This document shows, one piece after another, positions 7,810 to 18,677 of a DNA stretch of 64,000 bases. Below the pieces are notes generated by a model. It searched no databases, was not told the origin of the DNA, and was given only the letters and a program-made list of their open reading frames with translations. Origin of the DNA: WHSM01 sp036375165 (GTDB lineage Bacteria; Actinomycetota; Actinomycetes; Mycobacteriales; Micromonosporaceae); assembly GCA_036375165.1 (NCBI GenBank), contig DASUSI010000178.1, forward strand, positions 62,001 through 126,000, written 5' to 3'. Positions within the stretch are counted from its first letter, which is position 1; each line of letters starts with the position of its first letter. The position numbers and the translations under genes are program-made.

Positions 7810-8859
7810 GTGCACAGGACGGCATCGGTGACCGGGGTGGCACTGCGGGCACGGCTGGGGGAGCGCGGCGCGACGGGACTGCGCATGCTGGCCGTCGCGG
7901 TCGCGTACTCCCTGGGTGCCCAGGTCGGACTGCTGATCGCGGTGGTACGGGACCAGGTCACCCCGTTGTGGCCGCCGACCGGTGTCGCCTTGGTGGCCCT
8001 GCTGGCCTGGGGGCTTCGGATCTGGCCCGGGATCGCCGTCGGGGCGCTGGTGGTCAACGTTCCGATGGGCCCGTCATGGTCCGCTGTCGGGCTGATCACG
8101 TTGGGTAACACCGTCGCCCCGGTGGCCGTGTACCTGCTGCTACGCCGTACCGGGTTCCGCAGCGAGCTCAACCGGTTGCGGGATGCCTTGGCGCTGGTGT
8201 TGTTCGGCACGTTCGCCGCGATGACGATCAGCGCGACCGCGGGCGCCCTGGCACTGTTCAGTTCCGGTGCGCTGCCCCGCGACGAGATCTGGTCCACCTG
8301 GTCGGTCTGGTGGACGGGCGACGCGATGGGCCTTCTGGTGGTGGCGCCGGTGCTGCTGGTCGCGCGGAGCACCCGGTGGCCGGTGTTCGGCGGACCGTAC
8401 CGGTGGCTGGAGGTGGTCGGGTTACTGGCCGGGACCTGCGTGGTGACGCTGTTGGCCACACACACCCCGCTGCCCCTGCTGTTCCTGGTGTTTCCGTTCC
8501 TGATCTGGGCGGCGTTGCGGTTTCAGCAACTGGGGGCGACCCCGTGCGCGTTGATCATATCCATCATCACGATCCTGGCCGCGGTGGACGAGACGGGTCC
8601 GTTCGAAGGGTTGGATCTGCTGCCCCGGATGACCGTGTTACAGGCGTTCAATGGCACTGTCGCGCTGACCGGGCTGCTGCTGGCCGCGATCACGGCGGAA
8701 CGTGACCAGGCACACCGGGCGATCAACCGGGCGGTCACCCAGCTCGCGGACGCCTTGGCGCAGCAGCACCCGGACCAGTCCCTGCTCAGCAGTGCGTTGT
8801 TCCGCACCGTGCGGCAGACGGACGATCCGTCCACACGGCGTGAGGATCCCGGAACCTGA
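7810..8859 (+). CDS. MASE1-domain integral membrane protein
   Basis: A 349-residue protein with about eight hydrophobic segments. PLWPPTGVALVALLAW near residue 52 and WWTGDAMGLLVVAPVLL near residue 168 are hallmarks of the MASE1 sensory membrane domain. No GGDEF, histidine kinase or PAS output domain follows; the C-terminal 50 residues are a short helical, charged tail (ERDQAHRAINRAVTQLADAL). It is therefore a stand-alone MASE1 protein whose ligand and output are unknown. The start is GTG 7810 or the in-frame GTG 7828; neither has a clear Shine-Dalgarno. It is convergent with the flippase-like gene. Confidence 0.75.
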   Translation: MHRTASVTGVALRARLGERGATGLRMLAVAVAYSLGAQVGLLIAVVRDQVTPLWPPTGVALVALLAWGLRIWPGIAVGALVVNVPMGPSWSAVGLITLGNTVAPVAVYLLLRRTGFRSELNRLRDALALVLFGTFAAMTISATAGALALFSSGALPRDEIWSTWSVWWTGDAMGLLVVAPVLLVARSTRWPVFGGPYRWLEVVGLLAGTCVVTLLATHTPLPLLFLVFPFLIWAALRFQQLGATPCALIISIITILAAVDETGPFEGLDLLPRMTVLQAFNGTVALTGLLLAAITAERDQAHRAINRAVTQLADALAQQHPDQSLLSSALFRTVRQTDDPSTRREDPGT

Positions 8860-8865
8860 CCGATG

Positions 8866-10191
8866 TCAGTCCACGAACCCGGGTGCCGGTGCGGTCAGTG
8901 ACACCGTGTCCGGGCGTTCGGGCCAGTGACGAAGCCGGCGCAGCAACCGCACGCCCAGCAGTGTCGCCGCCACGGCTGAACCCGCCAGGAACGCCAGTTC
9001 GACCCGCAGCAGGGTTTCGACCGGCAGCGACGTCACCCCGACCAGAACCAGAAACCCGACCGCCCACCCGATCGCCTGGTCCCGGTGCCCGGCCAGGGCC
9101 AGTCCAGCCTGCCCCAGCACCGTGGCCACCATGTAGAGGGCGGTCGCCGCGGCCAGCCACGCGAAGTCGACCCGGTCCAGGATCGTCCCGGCGTCGAACA
9201 GCACCCGCACCAGCCACGGCCCGACCGCGACACACACCACAGCACCCGCGGCGCCCAGCCCCGCCACCGCGACCGTGGTGCGGTTCAGCAACCGGCGGAA
9301 CCCCGCCCGATCCCCGGCGGCAGCCGCCGTGGACAGCGCCGGAAGCAGGGACGCCTGCACCGAGGAGAACACGAACAGCGGAATCCTGGCCAACACCAGG
9401 CCGGACAGCAACGCACCCGCCAGCGCGGCCTGCGCCGGGGTCGCCAACACCCGGGCGCTGACCACGCCGGCATTGACCACCGCCAGCCAGAACGTGCTCG
9501 AGGCGACCAGCAGGCCCAGCCGCGCGGCGATACCGGAGTACGGAACGTCCGGTCCAGGCACCGGACGGAGCATCCCGGGACGGGCGGTCAGTGCCACGGC
9601 GATCAGCGGCGCGACCGCCAGGACCAGCCCGTACCCGGCGGCCTGTCGTACCCCCGCCGCGGCCAACACCGCTGCCAGAGCGACCCGCAACACGCCGTCC
9701 AGGGCCAGTTGGGTGCCGTAGCGACCGAACCCGCCGTGCCCGGCGAGCAGTCCCCGGGACAGGTGGGCCGCGGTGAGCGCCACCAGGTTCGCGGCGAGTA
9801 CGTCGACCAGTCGGGCGTCACCGTTGAACAGCGAATCGGCCAGCGGAGCGCGGAGCGCGAAGATGATGGTCAGCAGCACGACCAGGACCGCCAGGCCGAC
9901 CAGGGTGATCCTCGCCGCGACCGGACCAGCTCCGGTGCCCCGCGCCCGGTGCGCTGCCACCAGCCGGCCGAGTTCCTGCTCGAACGGGAAGAACAACCCA
10001 GGGCCCACAGAGAAGACGATCATCCACAACACCGCCAGGTCGCTGTAGTCCCCGGGGTCCAAGGCGTGCCCGGCGATCGCGAGAAACCCGTACGCGGCCA
10101 GCCCGAGTATTCCGAGGCCGGCGCCGACGAGGCCGGTGCCCGCTGGCAGCGCCGCCGAAAGCCGCCGGATCAGTGACCTGACCCGTCTCAC
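8866..10191 (-). CDS. Polysaccharide flippase-like multi-spanning membrane protein
   Basis: A 441-residue protein with about 12 to 14 hydrophobic segments and short loops, resembling Wzx/MATE-type lipid-linked glycan exporters. FFPFEQELGRLVAAHRARG after the second segment is typical of actinobacterial members. The GTG start at 10191 overlaps the TGA of the DUF2304 gene in GTGA, showing translational coupling. With the upstream GT2 and DUF2304 genes it forms a three-gene unit probably making and exporting a polyprenyl-linked sugar. Substrate is unknown. The open frame continues upstream to 10455 but only as antisense-like, Arg-rich sequence. Confidence 0.75.
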   Translation of the reverse strand: MRRVRSLIRRLSAALPAGTGLVGAGLGILGLAAYGFLAIAGHALDPGDYSDLAVLWMIVFSVGPGLFFPFEQELGRLVAAHRARGTGAGPVAARITLVGLAVLVVLLTIIFALRAPLADSLFNGDARLVDVLAANLVALTAAHLSRGLLAGHGGFGRYGTQLALDGVLRVALAAVLAAAGVRQAAGYGLVLAVAPLIAVALTARPGMLRPVPGPDVPYSGIAARLGLLVASSTFWLAVVNAGVVSARVLATPAQAALAGALLSGLVLARIPLFVFSSVQASLLPALSTAAAAGDRAGFRRLLNRTTVAVAGLGAAGAVVCVAVGPWLVRVLFDAGTILDRVDFAWLAAATALYMVATVLGQAGLALAGHRDQAIGWAVGFLVLVGVTSLPVETLLRVELAFLAGSAVAATLLGVRLLRRLRHWPERPDTVSLTAPAPGFVD

Positions 10192-10583
10192 CTGTCCGGA
10201 CTGTCCGGTAGGCCCTCGCCAGAGGGTGGTCCGGTGAGCACACCGCGTTCCCGGTTCACCAGTTCCGCCTCCCGCAGCGCCACGGCTCGGGCGAGCTCGG
10301 TGAACCGCTCCCCGAGGTCTCGGAACCTGAGGAAAAAGTGCAGCACCACAAAGACGAACGCGACGAACAGCGTGTACAGCACCAGGTCGGCGCCTCGGCC
10401 GACGCCGAGGCGCTGTGCCACCACGGTGACGTCGTCCGGGCGCAGCACCGCCCATGCGTTCAGCGCCAGGAACGCGAAAAACCCCAGCCGCTTGCCCGCC
10501 TGCAGCCGTACCCCGTGCTGCCAGCGGACGAAGCCGAGCAGCAGGCCGGCCACCGCGAGCAGCAGCAGTACCTTGATCAGCAT
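10188..10583 (-). CDS. DUF2304 membrane protein
   Basis: A 131-residue protein with three hydrophobic helices (about 1-18, 33-47, 62-86) and a charged C-terminal segment with FLRFRDLGERFTELARAVAL. This matches DUF2304 proteins, which are usually encoded beside GT2 polyprenyl-sugar transferases. The ATG at 10583 lies 5 nt after the stop of the GT2 gene, and its own stop overlaps the flippase-like start. Role is inferred only from context: an accessory to membrane glycan assembly. Confidence 0.8.
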   Translation of the reverse strand: MLIKVLLLLAVAGLLLGFVRWQHGVRLQAGKRLGFFAFLALNAWAVLRPDDVTVVAQRLGVGRGADLVLYTLFVAFVFVVLHFFLRFRDLGERFTELARAVALREAELVNRERGVLTGPPSGEGLPDSPDR

Positions 10584-10588
10584 CGGGT

Positions 10589-11275
10589 TCAGATCCTCCG
10601 GTTACGCAGGGTCAGGTCGAACAGGATGTTGACGCCGTTGATCAACGACTGGCCTTTGCCGCGGGAGTAGTCGGTGTAGAGGATCGTGACGGGAGCTTCG
10701 GCCACCCGCCAGTCGCCGTGTGCGAGTTGCGCCACGATCTCGGACGCGTGAGCCATGCCGTTCATCCGGATCCGCAGCCGTTCGGCGACCGGTCTGGTGA
10801 GCACCCGAAGCCCGTTGTGGGCGTCGGTGAGGCGCAGTTTGCGGCCGCTGCGGCTCAGTGCCGCCGCCGCTCGCAGCACCAGCCGCCTGGCCCGGGGAAC
10901 GGTGTCGGCGCGGTCCAGGAACCGGGAGCCGAGCACCACGTCCACGTCGTCGGACCGGGCCCGGCCGACCATGGCGGCCGCGTCGGTCACCCGGTGTTGC
11001 CCGTCGGCGTCGAAGGTCACGAAGTACCGGGCGTCCGGTCGGGCCAGCGCGTAGTGAAGGCCGGTCTGCAGCGCGGCGCCCTGCCCCAGGTTGACCGGAT
11101 GACGGACCAGGTGGGCCCGGGTTCGCGCGATCACCCGCGCGGACGTGTCGCGGCTCCCGTCATCGACACACACGACGTTCGGGAACACCGGCAGCAGTTC
11201 GGCGATGACCTGGGCGATCACGGTTTCCTCGTTGTACACCGGGACGATCACCCAGACATCCTTGTTGTCGGACAT
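10589..11275 (-). CDS. GT2-family glycosyltransferase (DPM1/polyprenyl-phosphate type)
   Basis: A 228-residue GT-A fold enzyme. VIVPVYNEE at 9-17, CVDDGSRDTS at 36-45 and the metal-binding FDADGQH around 88-94 are the nucleotide-sugar motifs of family GT2. No C-terminal membrane helices are present, so the following DUF2304 protein may supply membrane attachment. It resembles dolichol-phosphate-mannose-synthase-like transferases that load a sugar on polyprenyl phosphate. First gene of the three-gene unit, divergent from the sugar epimerase. A small GTGCCC/GGGCAC hairpin lies at 11294-11309 in its leader. Confidence 0.87.
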   Translation of the reverse strand: MSDNKDVWVIVPVYNEETVIAQVIAELLPVFPNVVCVDDGSRDTSARVIARTRAHLVRHPVNLGQGAALQTGLHYALARPDARYFVTFDADGQHRVTDAAAMVGRARSDDVDVVLGSRFLDRADTVPRARRLVLRAAAALSRSGRKLRLTDAHNGLRVLTRPVAERLRIRMNGMAHASEIVAQLAHGDWRVAEAPVTILYTDYSRGKGQSLINGVNILFDLTLRNRRI

Positions 11276-11473
11276 CTGGCCTCAGTTCTGATTGTGCCCC
11301 TCTGGGCACGGCACTGGTTATGCTAACGACTCGTCCGACGCGGCACGGCTTCTCTCACTGACCGCCGCGATCGCCACCCGTGCCACGTCCGGCCGTCAGC
11401 CACGCGCGGATCGTGGCCGGGTGCGTGGCGAGTCCGTGGCCGGCGTGGTGGGAAGCGGCTGGGAGGAGTGCGC

Positions 11474-12412
11474 ATGCGGGTCGTGGTCACCGGTGGCGCG
11501 GGGTTCATCGGTTCGCACCTGGTGGACCGGCTGGTGGCGGACGGCGCGGAGGTCGTGGTCGTAGACCACCTGCGGGGCGGCCACGAGGCGAATCTCGCCG
11601 TCGCGTTGCGTACCGGGCGGGTGAGCGTGGTGCGCCAGGATGTCACCGGTCCGGGCGTGACTGAACGGATCGCCGAGGCGGCACCTGACACGGTGTTCCA
11701 TCTGGCCGCGCAGATCGACGTGCGGGCCAGTGTGGTGGACCCGGTGCACGACGCGACCAGCAACGTGCTCGGTACGCTCGCGGTCCTGGAAGCGGCCCGC
11801 CGGTCCGGTGTCCGCAAGGTGGTGTTCGTGTCCTCCGTGGCGGTGTACGGCCCGCCGGTCTCGCTGCCGGTCACGGAGAACGCCGTACCCAGGCCGCTGT
11901 CCCCGTACGCGGTGAGCAAGCTGGCCGGCGAGTTCTACCTGCACCAGTACCGGGAATTGCACGGACTCGACACCACGGTGTTGACGTTGAGCAACACGTA
12001 CGGGCCAAGGCAGGATCCGCACGGCGAGGCCGGCGTTGTCGCGATCTTCGCCGACGCGTTGCTGTCCGGCAAGCCGACCCGGGTGTACGGGGATGGCGGC
12101 AACGTCCGCGACTACGTGTACGTCGGTGACGTGGTGGATGCCCTGGCGGTCGCGGCGGCCCGGCCAGGCACCGGCCGCAGGATCAACATCGGCACCGGGC
12201 GGCGTACCAGCGACCTGGAGTTGCACCGGCTGGTCGCAGAGGCGGCGGGAGTGCGGGTCGAACCGGAGTTCGCCCCGGCGAGGCTCGGGGACCTGCGCGA
12301 GATGGTGCTGGACGCGTCCGCGGCCAGGGAGGTGCTTGGCTGGGTGCCACGTACCTCCCTGGCCGACGGGATCAAGCTGACCGTCGAGGCGTTGCGTGCC
12401 GGACGGCGGTAG
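11474..12412 (+). CDS. NAD-dependent sugar-nucleotide epimerase/dehydratase
   Basis: A 312-residue extended short-chain dehydrogenase. The NAD-binding GGAGFIG is at 7-13, the S-S-V serine region near 120, and the catalytic pair Y145-x3-K149 in SPYAVSKLAGE. It resembles UDP-glucose 4-epimerase-like proteins; the exact substrate cannot be read from the sequence. I chose ATG 11474 because GGGAGGAG is well spaced upstream; a GTG at 11468 would overlap that site. It is divergent from the GT2-DUF2304-flippase unit, so it probably supplies its sugar donor. Confidence 0.85.
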   Translation: MRVVVTGGAGFIGSHLVDRLVADGAEVVVVDHLRGGHEANLAVALRTGRVSVVRQDVTGPGVTERIAEAAPDTVFHLAAQIDVRASVVDPVHDATSNVLGTLAVLEAARRSGVRKVVFVSSVAVYGPPVSLPVTENAVPRPLSPYAVSKLAGEFYLHQYRELHGLDTTVLTLSNTYGPRQDPHGEAGVVAIFADALLSGKPTRVYGDGGNVRDYVYVGDVVDALAVAAARPGTGRRINIGTGRRTSDLELHRLVAEAAGVRVEPEFAPARLGDLREMVLDASAAREVLGWVPRTSLADGIKLTVEALRAGRR

Positions 12413-12421
12413 CGGATCGGC

Positions 12422-13969
12422 TCAGGTGTTGCGCGGGAAGCTCAACGTGACCCCGTCCGAGGGGAACCGGGCCGCGTTCTGCCCCGCCGAACCGGCCGAG
12501 GGTGTCTCGGGTGCCGGCTGGTGAGGCCAGCGGCTGGTCACCGCCTTTGTGCGGGTGTAGAAGCGCACCCCGTCCGGCCCGTACGCGTGGGCGTCACCGA
12601 ACAGGGACGACTTCCAGCCGCCGAACGAGTAATACGCCACCGGGACCGGGATCGGGACGTTCACCCCGACCATTCCCACCTCCACCTCGTACTGGAACCG
12701 GCGGGCGGCCGCGCCGTCGCGAGTGAAGATCGCGGTTCCGTTCCCGTATCGGTTCGTGTTCACGAGGTCGGCAGCCTCCTGGTAGGAACCGACCCGCACC
12801 ACTGACAGCACCGGTCCGAAGATCTCGTCGGTGTAGACGCTCATTTCTGGGCGTACCCGGTCAAATAGCGTGGGACCGAGCCAGAACCCGTCCGCGGCGC
12901 CGTCGACCGGGTGCTGGCGGCCGTCCACCGCCAGTTCCGCGCCGTCGGCGAGGCCGGCGTCGAGGTAGCCGAGCACCCGGTCGCGGTGCGCGGCGGTGAT
13001 CAACGGGCCCATCTCGCAGCCTGGGCGGATGCCGTCACCCACGTGCAGTTCCGAGATCCGTTTCTTGATCTTCGAGACCAGGTCGTCGGCGACGGGCTCC
13101 ACGGCCACCACCACGGAGACCGCCATGCAGCGTTCTCCAGCGGACCCGAAGCCAGCGGAGACCGCAGCGTCCGCGGTCAGGTCCAGGTCGGCGTCGGGGA
13201 GTACCACCATGTGGTTCTTGGCGCCGCCGAGTGCCTGGACCCGCTTCCCGTGGGCGGCGGCGGTCTGGTAGATGTACCGCGCGACCGGTGTGGAACCCAC
13301 AAAGGACACGGCCTTGACCGTCGGGTGTTCCAGGATCCGGTCCACCGCCTCCTTGTCGCCGTGGACCACGTTGAACACCCCGTCAGGGAGGCCGGCCTCG
13401 GCCCACATCCGCGCGATCGCGAGTGACGCCGAGGGGTCCTTCTCGCTGGGTTTGAGCACGACGGAGTTGCCGCAGGCGATCGCGACCGGCGCGAACCACA
13501 TCGGCACCATGGCCGGGAAGTTGAAGGGTGAGATGATCGCGACCACGCCCAGTGGTTGCTGGATCGAGTACACGTCCACGCCGGTGGAGGCGTTCTCGGT
13601 GTAGCCACCCTTGAGCAGATGCGGCACGCCGCAGGCGAACTCGACCACTTCCAGGGCTCGGTGCACCTCGCCGGCCGCGTCGCTGAGCACCTTCCCGTGC
13701 TCGGCGGTGATGATGCCGGCGAGTTCGTCGCGGCGGGCACGGAGCAGCTCGCGGAACCCGAAGAGAACCCCAGTGCGCCGGGCGAGCGAGGCGTCCCGCC
13801 ATTGCGGGAACGCCCGCGCCGCCGCGTCGACGGCGGCGTCCACCTCGGCCGGTCCTGCGAAGTCGACCTGGCCGGCGAGGGCGCCGGTGGCCGGATTGAA
13901 GATGTCACCGGTACGGCCCGTCGGGCCGCTCCAGGGTTTGCCGTTGACCCAGTGAGTTACGCGGTTCAT
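12422..13969 (-). CDS. mmsA: CoA-acylating methylmalonate/malonate semialdehyde dehydrogenase
   Basis: A 515-residue aldehyde dehydrogenase converting methylmalonate semialdehyde to propionyl-CoA or malonate semialdehyde to acetyl-CoA with NAD and CoA. The catalytic cysteine is C281 in GSAGERCMA. The usual ALDH general-base glutamate is replaced (GGAKNHM, N252), as is characteristic of CoA-dependent MmsA. Its ATG overlaps the stop of the aminotransferase gene in ATGA. In this context it would complete beta-alanine breakdown to acetyl-CoA. The last 30 residues are an extra low-complexity tail. Confidence 0.92.
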   Translation of the reverse strand: MNRVTHWVNGKPWSGPTGRTGDIFNPATGALAGQVDFAGPAEVDAAVDAAARAFPQWRDASLARRTGVLFGFRELLRARRDELAGIITAEHGKVLSDAAGEVHRALEVVEFACGVPHLLKGGYTENASTGVDVYSIQQPLGVVAIISPFNFPAMVPMWFAPVAIACGNSVVLKPSEKDPSASLAIARMWAEAGLPDGVFNVVHGDKEAVDRILEHPTVKAVSFVGSTPVARYIYQTAAAHGKRVQALGGAKNHMVVLPDADLDLTADAAVSAGFGSAGERCMAVSVVVAVEPVADDLVSKIKKRISELHVGDGIRPGCEMGPLITAAHRDRVLGYLDAGLADGAELAVDGRQHPVDGAADGFWLGPTLFDRVRPEMSVYTDEIFGPVLSVVRVGSYQEAADLVNTNRYGNGTAIFTRDGAAARRFQYEVEVGMVGVNVPIPVPVAYYSFGGWKSSLFGDAHAYGPDGVRFYTRTKAVTSRWPHQPAPETPSAGSAGQNAARFPSDGVTLSFPRNT

Positions 13970-15261
13970 GCCGTCAGCTCCTTCCGTACGGCTGCCAACG
14001 CGTCGGTGAGGATCCCGACGGCTTCGTCGACCTCGGAGGAGGTGACGGTCATCGGCGGGGCGAGCCGGATCGCGTTGCCGTACAGGCCGCCCTTGCCGAC
14101 CAGAAGCCCCCGGGAGCGGGTTTCCTCCAGCAGCAGCGTGGCCGCTGCTGGGCTGGGCTCGGTGCCGCCGGGTGCCACCAGCTCGATGCCGACCATCAGG
14201 CCCATCCCGCGGACGTCACCGACCAGGTCGTTTTCGGCCGCGGCGGTACGCAGGCCGCCAATCAGTTGCGTGCCCCGCTGTGCCGCGTTGCCCTGCAGGT
14301 CGTGGTCGAACAGGTAGTCAAGGGCAGCCTTCGCGGCGGTGGCGGCGATCGGATTGCCACCGAACGTGGAGATCGAGTTCGCGGGCAGGCAGTCCATCAG
14401 GTCCGGGCGGGCCACCAGGCCACCGATCGCGATGCCGTTGCCGAGTCCCTTGGCGAACGTCATCGCGTCCGGTGTGACGCCATGTGCCCCGATGCCCCAG
14501 AAATGGGCTCCGGTACGTCCCCACCCGGTCTGGACCTCGTCGGACACGAACAGGATGCCGTACTCGTCGAGGATCTGTTTGAAGGCGGCGAAAAGTCCAG
14601 GCGGCGGCACGGTGAACCCGCCGACGCCCTGGATCGGTTCGGCGATCATGCACGCCACGTCACCGGCCGTGGTGGTCTCGATGATGTTGCGTAGATCGTC
14701 GGCGCAGGCCCGGATGTAGTCGTGGTCGGAGAGGTTGCGGAACGGGCTGCGGTAGCGGTAGCCGCCATGCACATAGCTGACTTGCACCGGGCTGAGCGAC
14801 GTAGCGGACCAGCCACGGTTTCCGGTGATGGCGACGGTGGCGAACGCCCGCCCGTGGTAGGAGTTGCGCAGCGCCAGGACCTGGTTGCTGCGCCGGTGTT
14901 GGGTGGCGAGCATCAGCGCCGTCTCGTTCGCCTCGGTGCCGGAGTTGGTGAAGAACACCTTGGCGTCCTCGATGCCGGACAGCCGGGCGATCTTCTCGGC
15001 CAGCTCGACCTGGTGCCGGATCAGGTACAGGGTGGAGGTGTGAAGAATCCCGGTGTCGAGCTGGGCACGGATCGCGTCGCTGATTTCCGCGATGTCGTAC
15101 CCGATGCCGTTGGTCAGGATCCCGGCGAAGAAGTCGAGGTACTCGGTGCCTGAGTCGTCGCTGACCCGGCGCCCCGACCCGCGGACGATTTCGATCGGCT
15201 GTTCGTAGTAGAGGGCAAGCCAGGAGGGCATAACCGCACGGTGGCGGGCAAGCAAGGTCAT
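13966..15261 (-). CDS. Class III PLP aminotransferase, probable beta-alanine transaminase
   Basis: A 431-residue omega-transaminase. SGTEANETA (108-116) binds the cofactor phosphate, DEVQTG is at 241-246 and the Schiff-base lysine is K271 in FAKGLGNG. It is translationally coupled to mmsA and divergent from pucR. With the genes on the other side of pucR this points to beta-alanine to malonate-semialdehyde transamination at the end of uracil catabolism; other amine donors (4-aminobutyrate) cannot be excluded. I placed the start at ATG 15261 because the frame continues upstream to 15657 only as the antisense shadow of pucR. Confidence 0.87.
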   Translation of the reverse strand: MTLLARHRAVMPSWLALYYEQPIEIVRGSGRRVSDDSGTEYLDFFAGILTNGIGYDIAEISDAIRAQLDTGILHTSTLYLIRHQVELAEKIARLSGIEDAKVFFTNSGTEANETALMLATQHRRSNQVLALRNSYHGRAFATVAITGNRGWSATSLSPVQVSYVHGGYRYRSPFRNLSDHDYIRACADDLRNIIETTTAGDVACMIAEPIQGVGGFTVPPPGLFAAFKQILDEYGILFVSDEVQTGWGRTGAHFWGIGAHGVTPDAMTFAKGLGNGIAIGGLVARPDLMDCLPANSISTFGGNPIAATAAKAALDYLFDHDLQGNAAQRGTQLIGGLRTAAAENDLVGDVRGMGLMVGIELVAPGGTEPSPAAATLLLEETRSRGLLVGKGGLYGNAIRLAPPMTVTSSEVDEAVGILTDALAAVRKELTA

Positions 15262-15297
15262 GGCCCGAGTCTCATCCCGCCGAGGGGAACCCAACCA

Positions 15298-15317
15298 TGG
15301 ACGAAATGCATCCAAAC
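15298..15317. promoter_or_regulatory. Candidate PucR operator copy (CATTTCG motif)
   Basis: In the 110-bp gap between the aminotransferase and pucR the minus strand reads TTTGGATGCATTTCGTCCA. The core CATTTCG recurs before the NCS1 permease gene. The site lies in the leader of the aminotransferase-mmsA unit, where a regulator could act. Assignment to PucR is inference. Confidence 0.4.
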
Positions 15318-15371
15318 CAACGCTGGGTCGATACAGTGTGTCCGCCAGCCTGGTGACGCTGGGAGGTGGCC

Positions 15372-17039
15372 GTGTACCCGACCGTCTCGGAAGTGCTGAC
15401 ACTCCCGCTGATTCGTCGCGCCGGAGCCCGGGTGGTGGCGGGTTCGGTGGGGCTCGACCGCCGGGTGCGCTGGGCGCACGTGGCCGAAGTCGCCGACATC
15501 GCACATCTGCTGCGGGGTGGTGAGCTGGTGTTGAGCACAGGGATCGCACTCCCGGACGACGACGCGGGGTTGAGCGGTTACGTCGCCGACCTGGCCCGCG
15601 TCGGTGCGGCGGGTCTGGTGGTGGAGTTGATCCGTCGCTGGCAGCACGACGTGCCACCGGCGTTGAAGGCCGCGGCCGACCGGCACGGTCTGCCGGTGGT
15701 GACCCTGGCCCGGGAGATCCGATATGTGAGCGTCTCGGAAGCGGTGGTCTCCATGATCATGGACGCTCAGGTGGCCGAGTTGCGGGCGGCCCAACAGGTG
15801 CACGAGAGGTTCACCGCGCTCACCGTGACCGGGGCCGAACCCGCGGCCATCCTGCAGGAGGTGGCCCGGATGTCCGGGCTACCGGTGGTACTGGAGACTC
15901 TCGCCCACCACGTCCTCGGCTATCACGCGGCCAGCCAGCCGCCCGCCGACCTGCTCGCCGACTGGGAACGGCGGTCGCGAGCGGTGACCCTGCCGGGGCG
16001 TACCGCGTACCATCCGGGCGCCGGCTGGCTCGCCACCATCGTGGGGGCGCGCGGGGATGACTGGGGCCGGTTGATCCTGATGTCCCCGGACGAGCCGCCG
16101 CAGCGCCACGTGGTGATGCTGGAAAGAGCGGCTGACGCACTCGCTTTGAACCGGTTGCTCGCCCGGGACCGGGACAGCCTGGAACGGCAGACCCACCGGA
16201 CCCTGCTGACCGCGTTGCTCTCGCCGGGTCCCGCCCCGGCAGACCTCGACGCCCGCGCCGCCGCGCTGGGGGTACGGCTGTCCGGCCGGCAACTGGTGGG
16301 GATGGCGGTACGCCCCCACCCGACGCCGAGCGCGGTCGGTGACCGACCTTCGCTGGGAACCCACGAGGTGCTGCGTGATCTGGCCGAGGCGACCGCGCTG
16401 GCCGCCCGCCGGGCAGGTCTGCCGGCGCTGGTCGGGATCGTTGACGACACCAGTGTCCAGGCGCTGCTGTCGTCGCCGGGCACCACCACGGCCGATGCTC
16501 AGCTGCGGCGGATGGCCCGGGAGGTGCGGGCGGTCGCCGCCGCGTCGCGGTCGCTGCGAGGGTTGCCAGTGGTGGTCGCGGCCGGCAGTGCCATCTCGCC
16601 GGGGCCCCACGCGATCTCCGCGGCCGGGAGGAGCCTGCGGGAAGCGGTGCACGTCGCCGGTGCGGCAACCCGCCAGTCCGAGCCGGACACCGTCGCCGAA
16701 CGTGGATACCACTCCCTGGCCGACGTGCGGGTCCGGGGCCTGTTGCACCTGTTGCGCGACGATGAGCGTCTGGACGCCTTCGTGGAACGGGAACTCGGTC
16801 CGCTGCTGTCAGGACAGACCCCACAGGCCGACCGGCTGCTGGAGGTGCTTCGCGGCTACTGTGAGCACGGCGGCAACAAGTCCGCCGCCGCGGTGGCGGC
16901 ACACACGTCCCGTACCGCGTACTACCAGCAGTTGGCGCGGGTGGAGCAGGTCCTCGGGGTACGCCTGGACGACCCTGAGTCGGTGCTGTCGCTGCATGTG
17001 GCGCTGCTCGCGCTGGAGGCGTCCACTCAGGCCCTCTGA
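15372..17039 (+). CDS. pucR: PucR-family transcriptional regulator
   Basis: A 555-residue regulator. The N-terminal PucR domain (about 1-125, VSEVLTLPLIRRAGARVVAG and the GGELVLSTG motif) senses a purine/pyrimidine-related ligand in known members. A GGDEF-like middle and a C-terminal helix-turn-helix of the PucR type (LRGYCEHGGNKSAAAVAAHT and following RVEQVLG, about 485-530) complete the architecture. GGGAGG lies 5 nt before GTG 15372, preferred over the GTG at 15366. It sits between the two arms of the pyrimidine catabolism cluster and probably controls both. Confidence 0.9.
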   Translation: MYPTVSEVLTLPLIRRAGARVVAGSVGLDRRVRWAHVAEVADIAHLLRGGELVLSTGIALPDDDAGLSGYVADLARVGAAGLVVELIRRWQHDVPPALKAAADRHGLPVVTLAREIRYVSVSEAVVSMIMDAQVAELRAAQQVHERFTALTVTGAEPAAILQEVARMSGLPVVLETLAHHVLGYHAASQPPADLLADWERRSRAVTLPGRTAYHPGAGWLATIVGARGDDWGRLILMSPDEPPQRHVVMLERAADALALNRLLARDRDSLERQTHRTLLTALLSPGPAPADLDARAAALGVRLSGRQLVGMAVRPHPTPSAVGDRPSLGTHEVLRDLAEATALAARRAGLPALVGIVDDTSVQALLSSPGTTTADAQLRRMAREVRAVAAASRSLRGLPVVVAAGSAISPGPHAISAAGRSLREAVHVAGAATRQSEPDTVAERGYHSLADVRVRGLLHLLRDDERLDAFVERELGPLLSGQTPQADRLLEVLRGYCEHGGNKSAAAVAAHTSRTAYYQQLARVEQVLGVRLDDPESVLSLHVALLALEASTQAL

Positions 17040-17055
17040 CCGGCCCTTCTGACAG

Positions 17056-17129
17056 TTTGTCCATTTCGGACCGGGATTCCGGACACTCTGCCACTGCCTT
17101 GTGCCACGCCGTCCGCCCACCATGCCGAA

Positions 17130-17134
<5 letters not shown>
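17056..17134. promoter_or_regulatory. Inverted TCCATTTCGG pair before the NCS1 permease
   Basis: TCCATTTCGG at 17060-17069 recurs exactly inverted as CCGAAATGGA at 17125-17134, the latter covering the permease ATG. The first copy is preceded by TTTG as in the copy near 15300. The arms are 55 bp apart, which suits a dimer or looped binding rather than a hairpin. Likely regulator sites for the permease-hydrolase operon. Confidence 0.45.

Positions 17135-18669
<1,535 letters not shown>

Positions 18670-18677
<8 letters not shown>

Noticed and set aside
6711..8465. 584-codon minus-strand frame across prcA and the MASE1 gene
   Set aside because: Shadow of genes identified by strong motifs; low-complexity Ser/Arg/Thr-rich translation.
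8866..10455. N-terminal extension of the flippase-like gene
   Set aside because: Upstream of GTG 10191 the frame is a shadow of the DUF2304 gene; the GTGA overlap marks the real start.
13966..15657. Long N-terminal extension of the aminotransferase
   Set aside because: The part before 15261 runs through the control region and into pucR on the other strand and has no homologous content.
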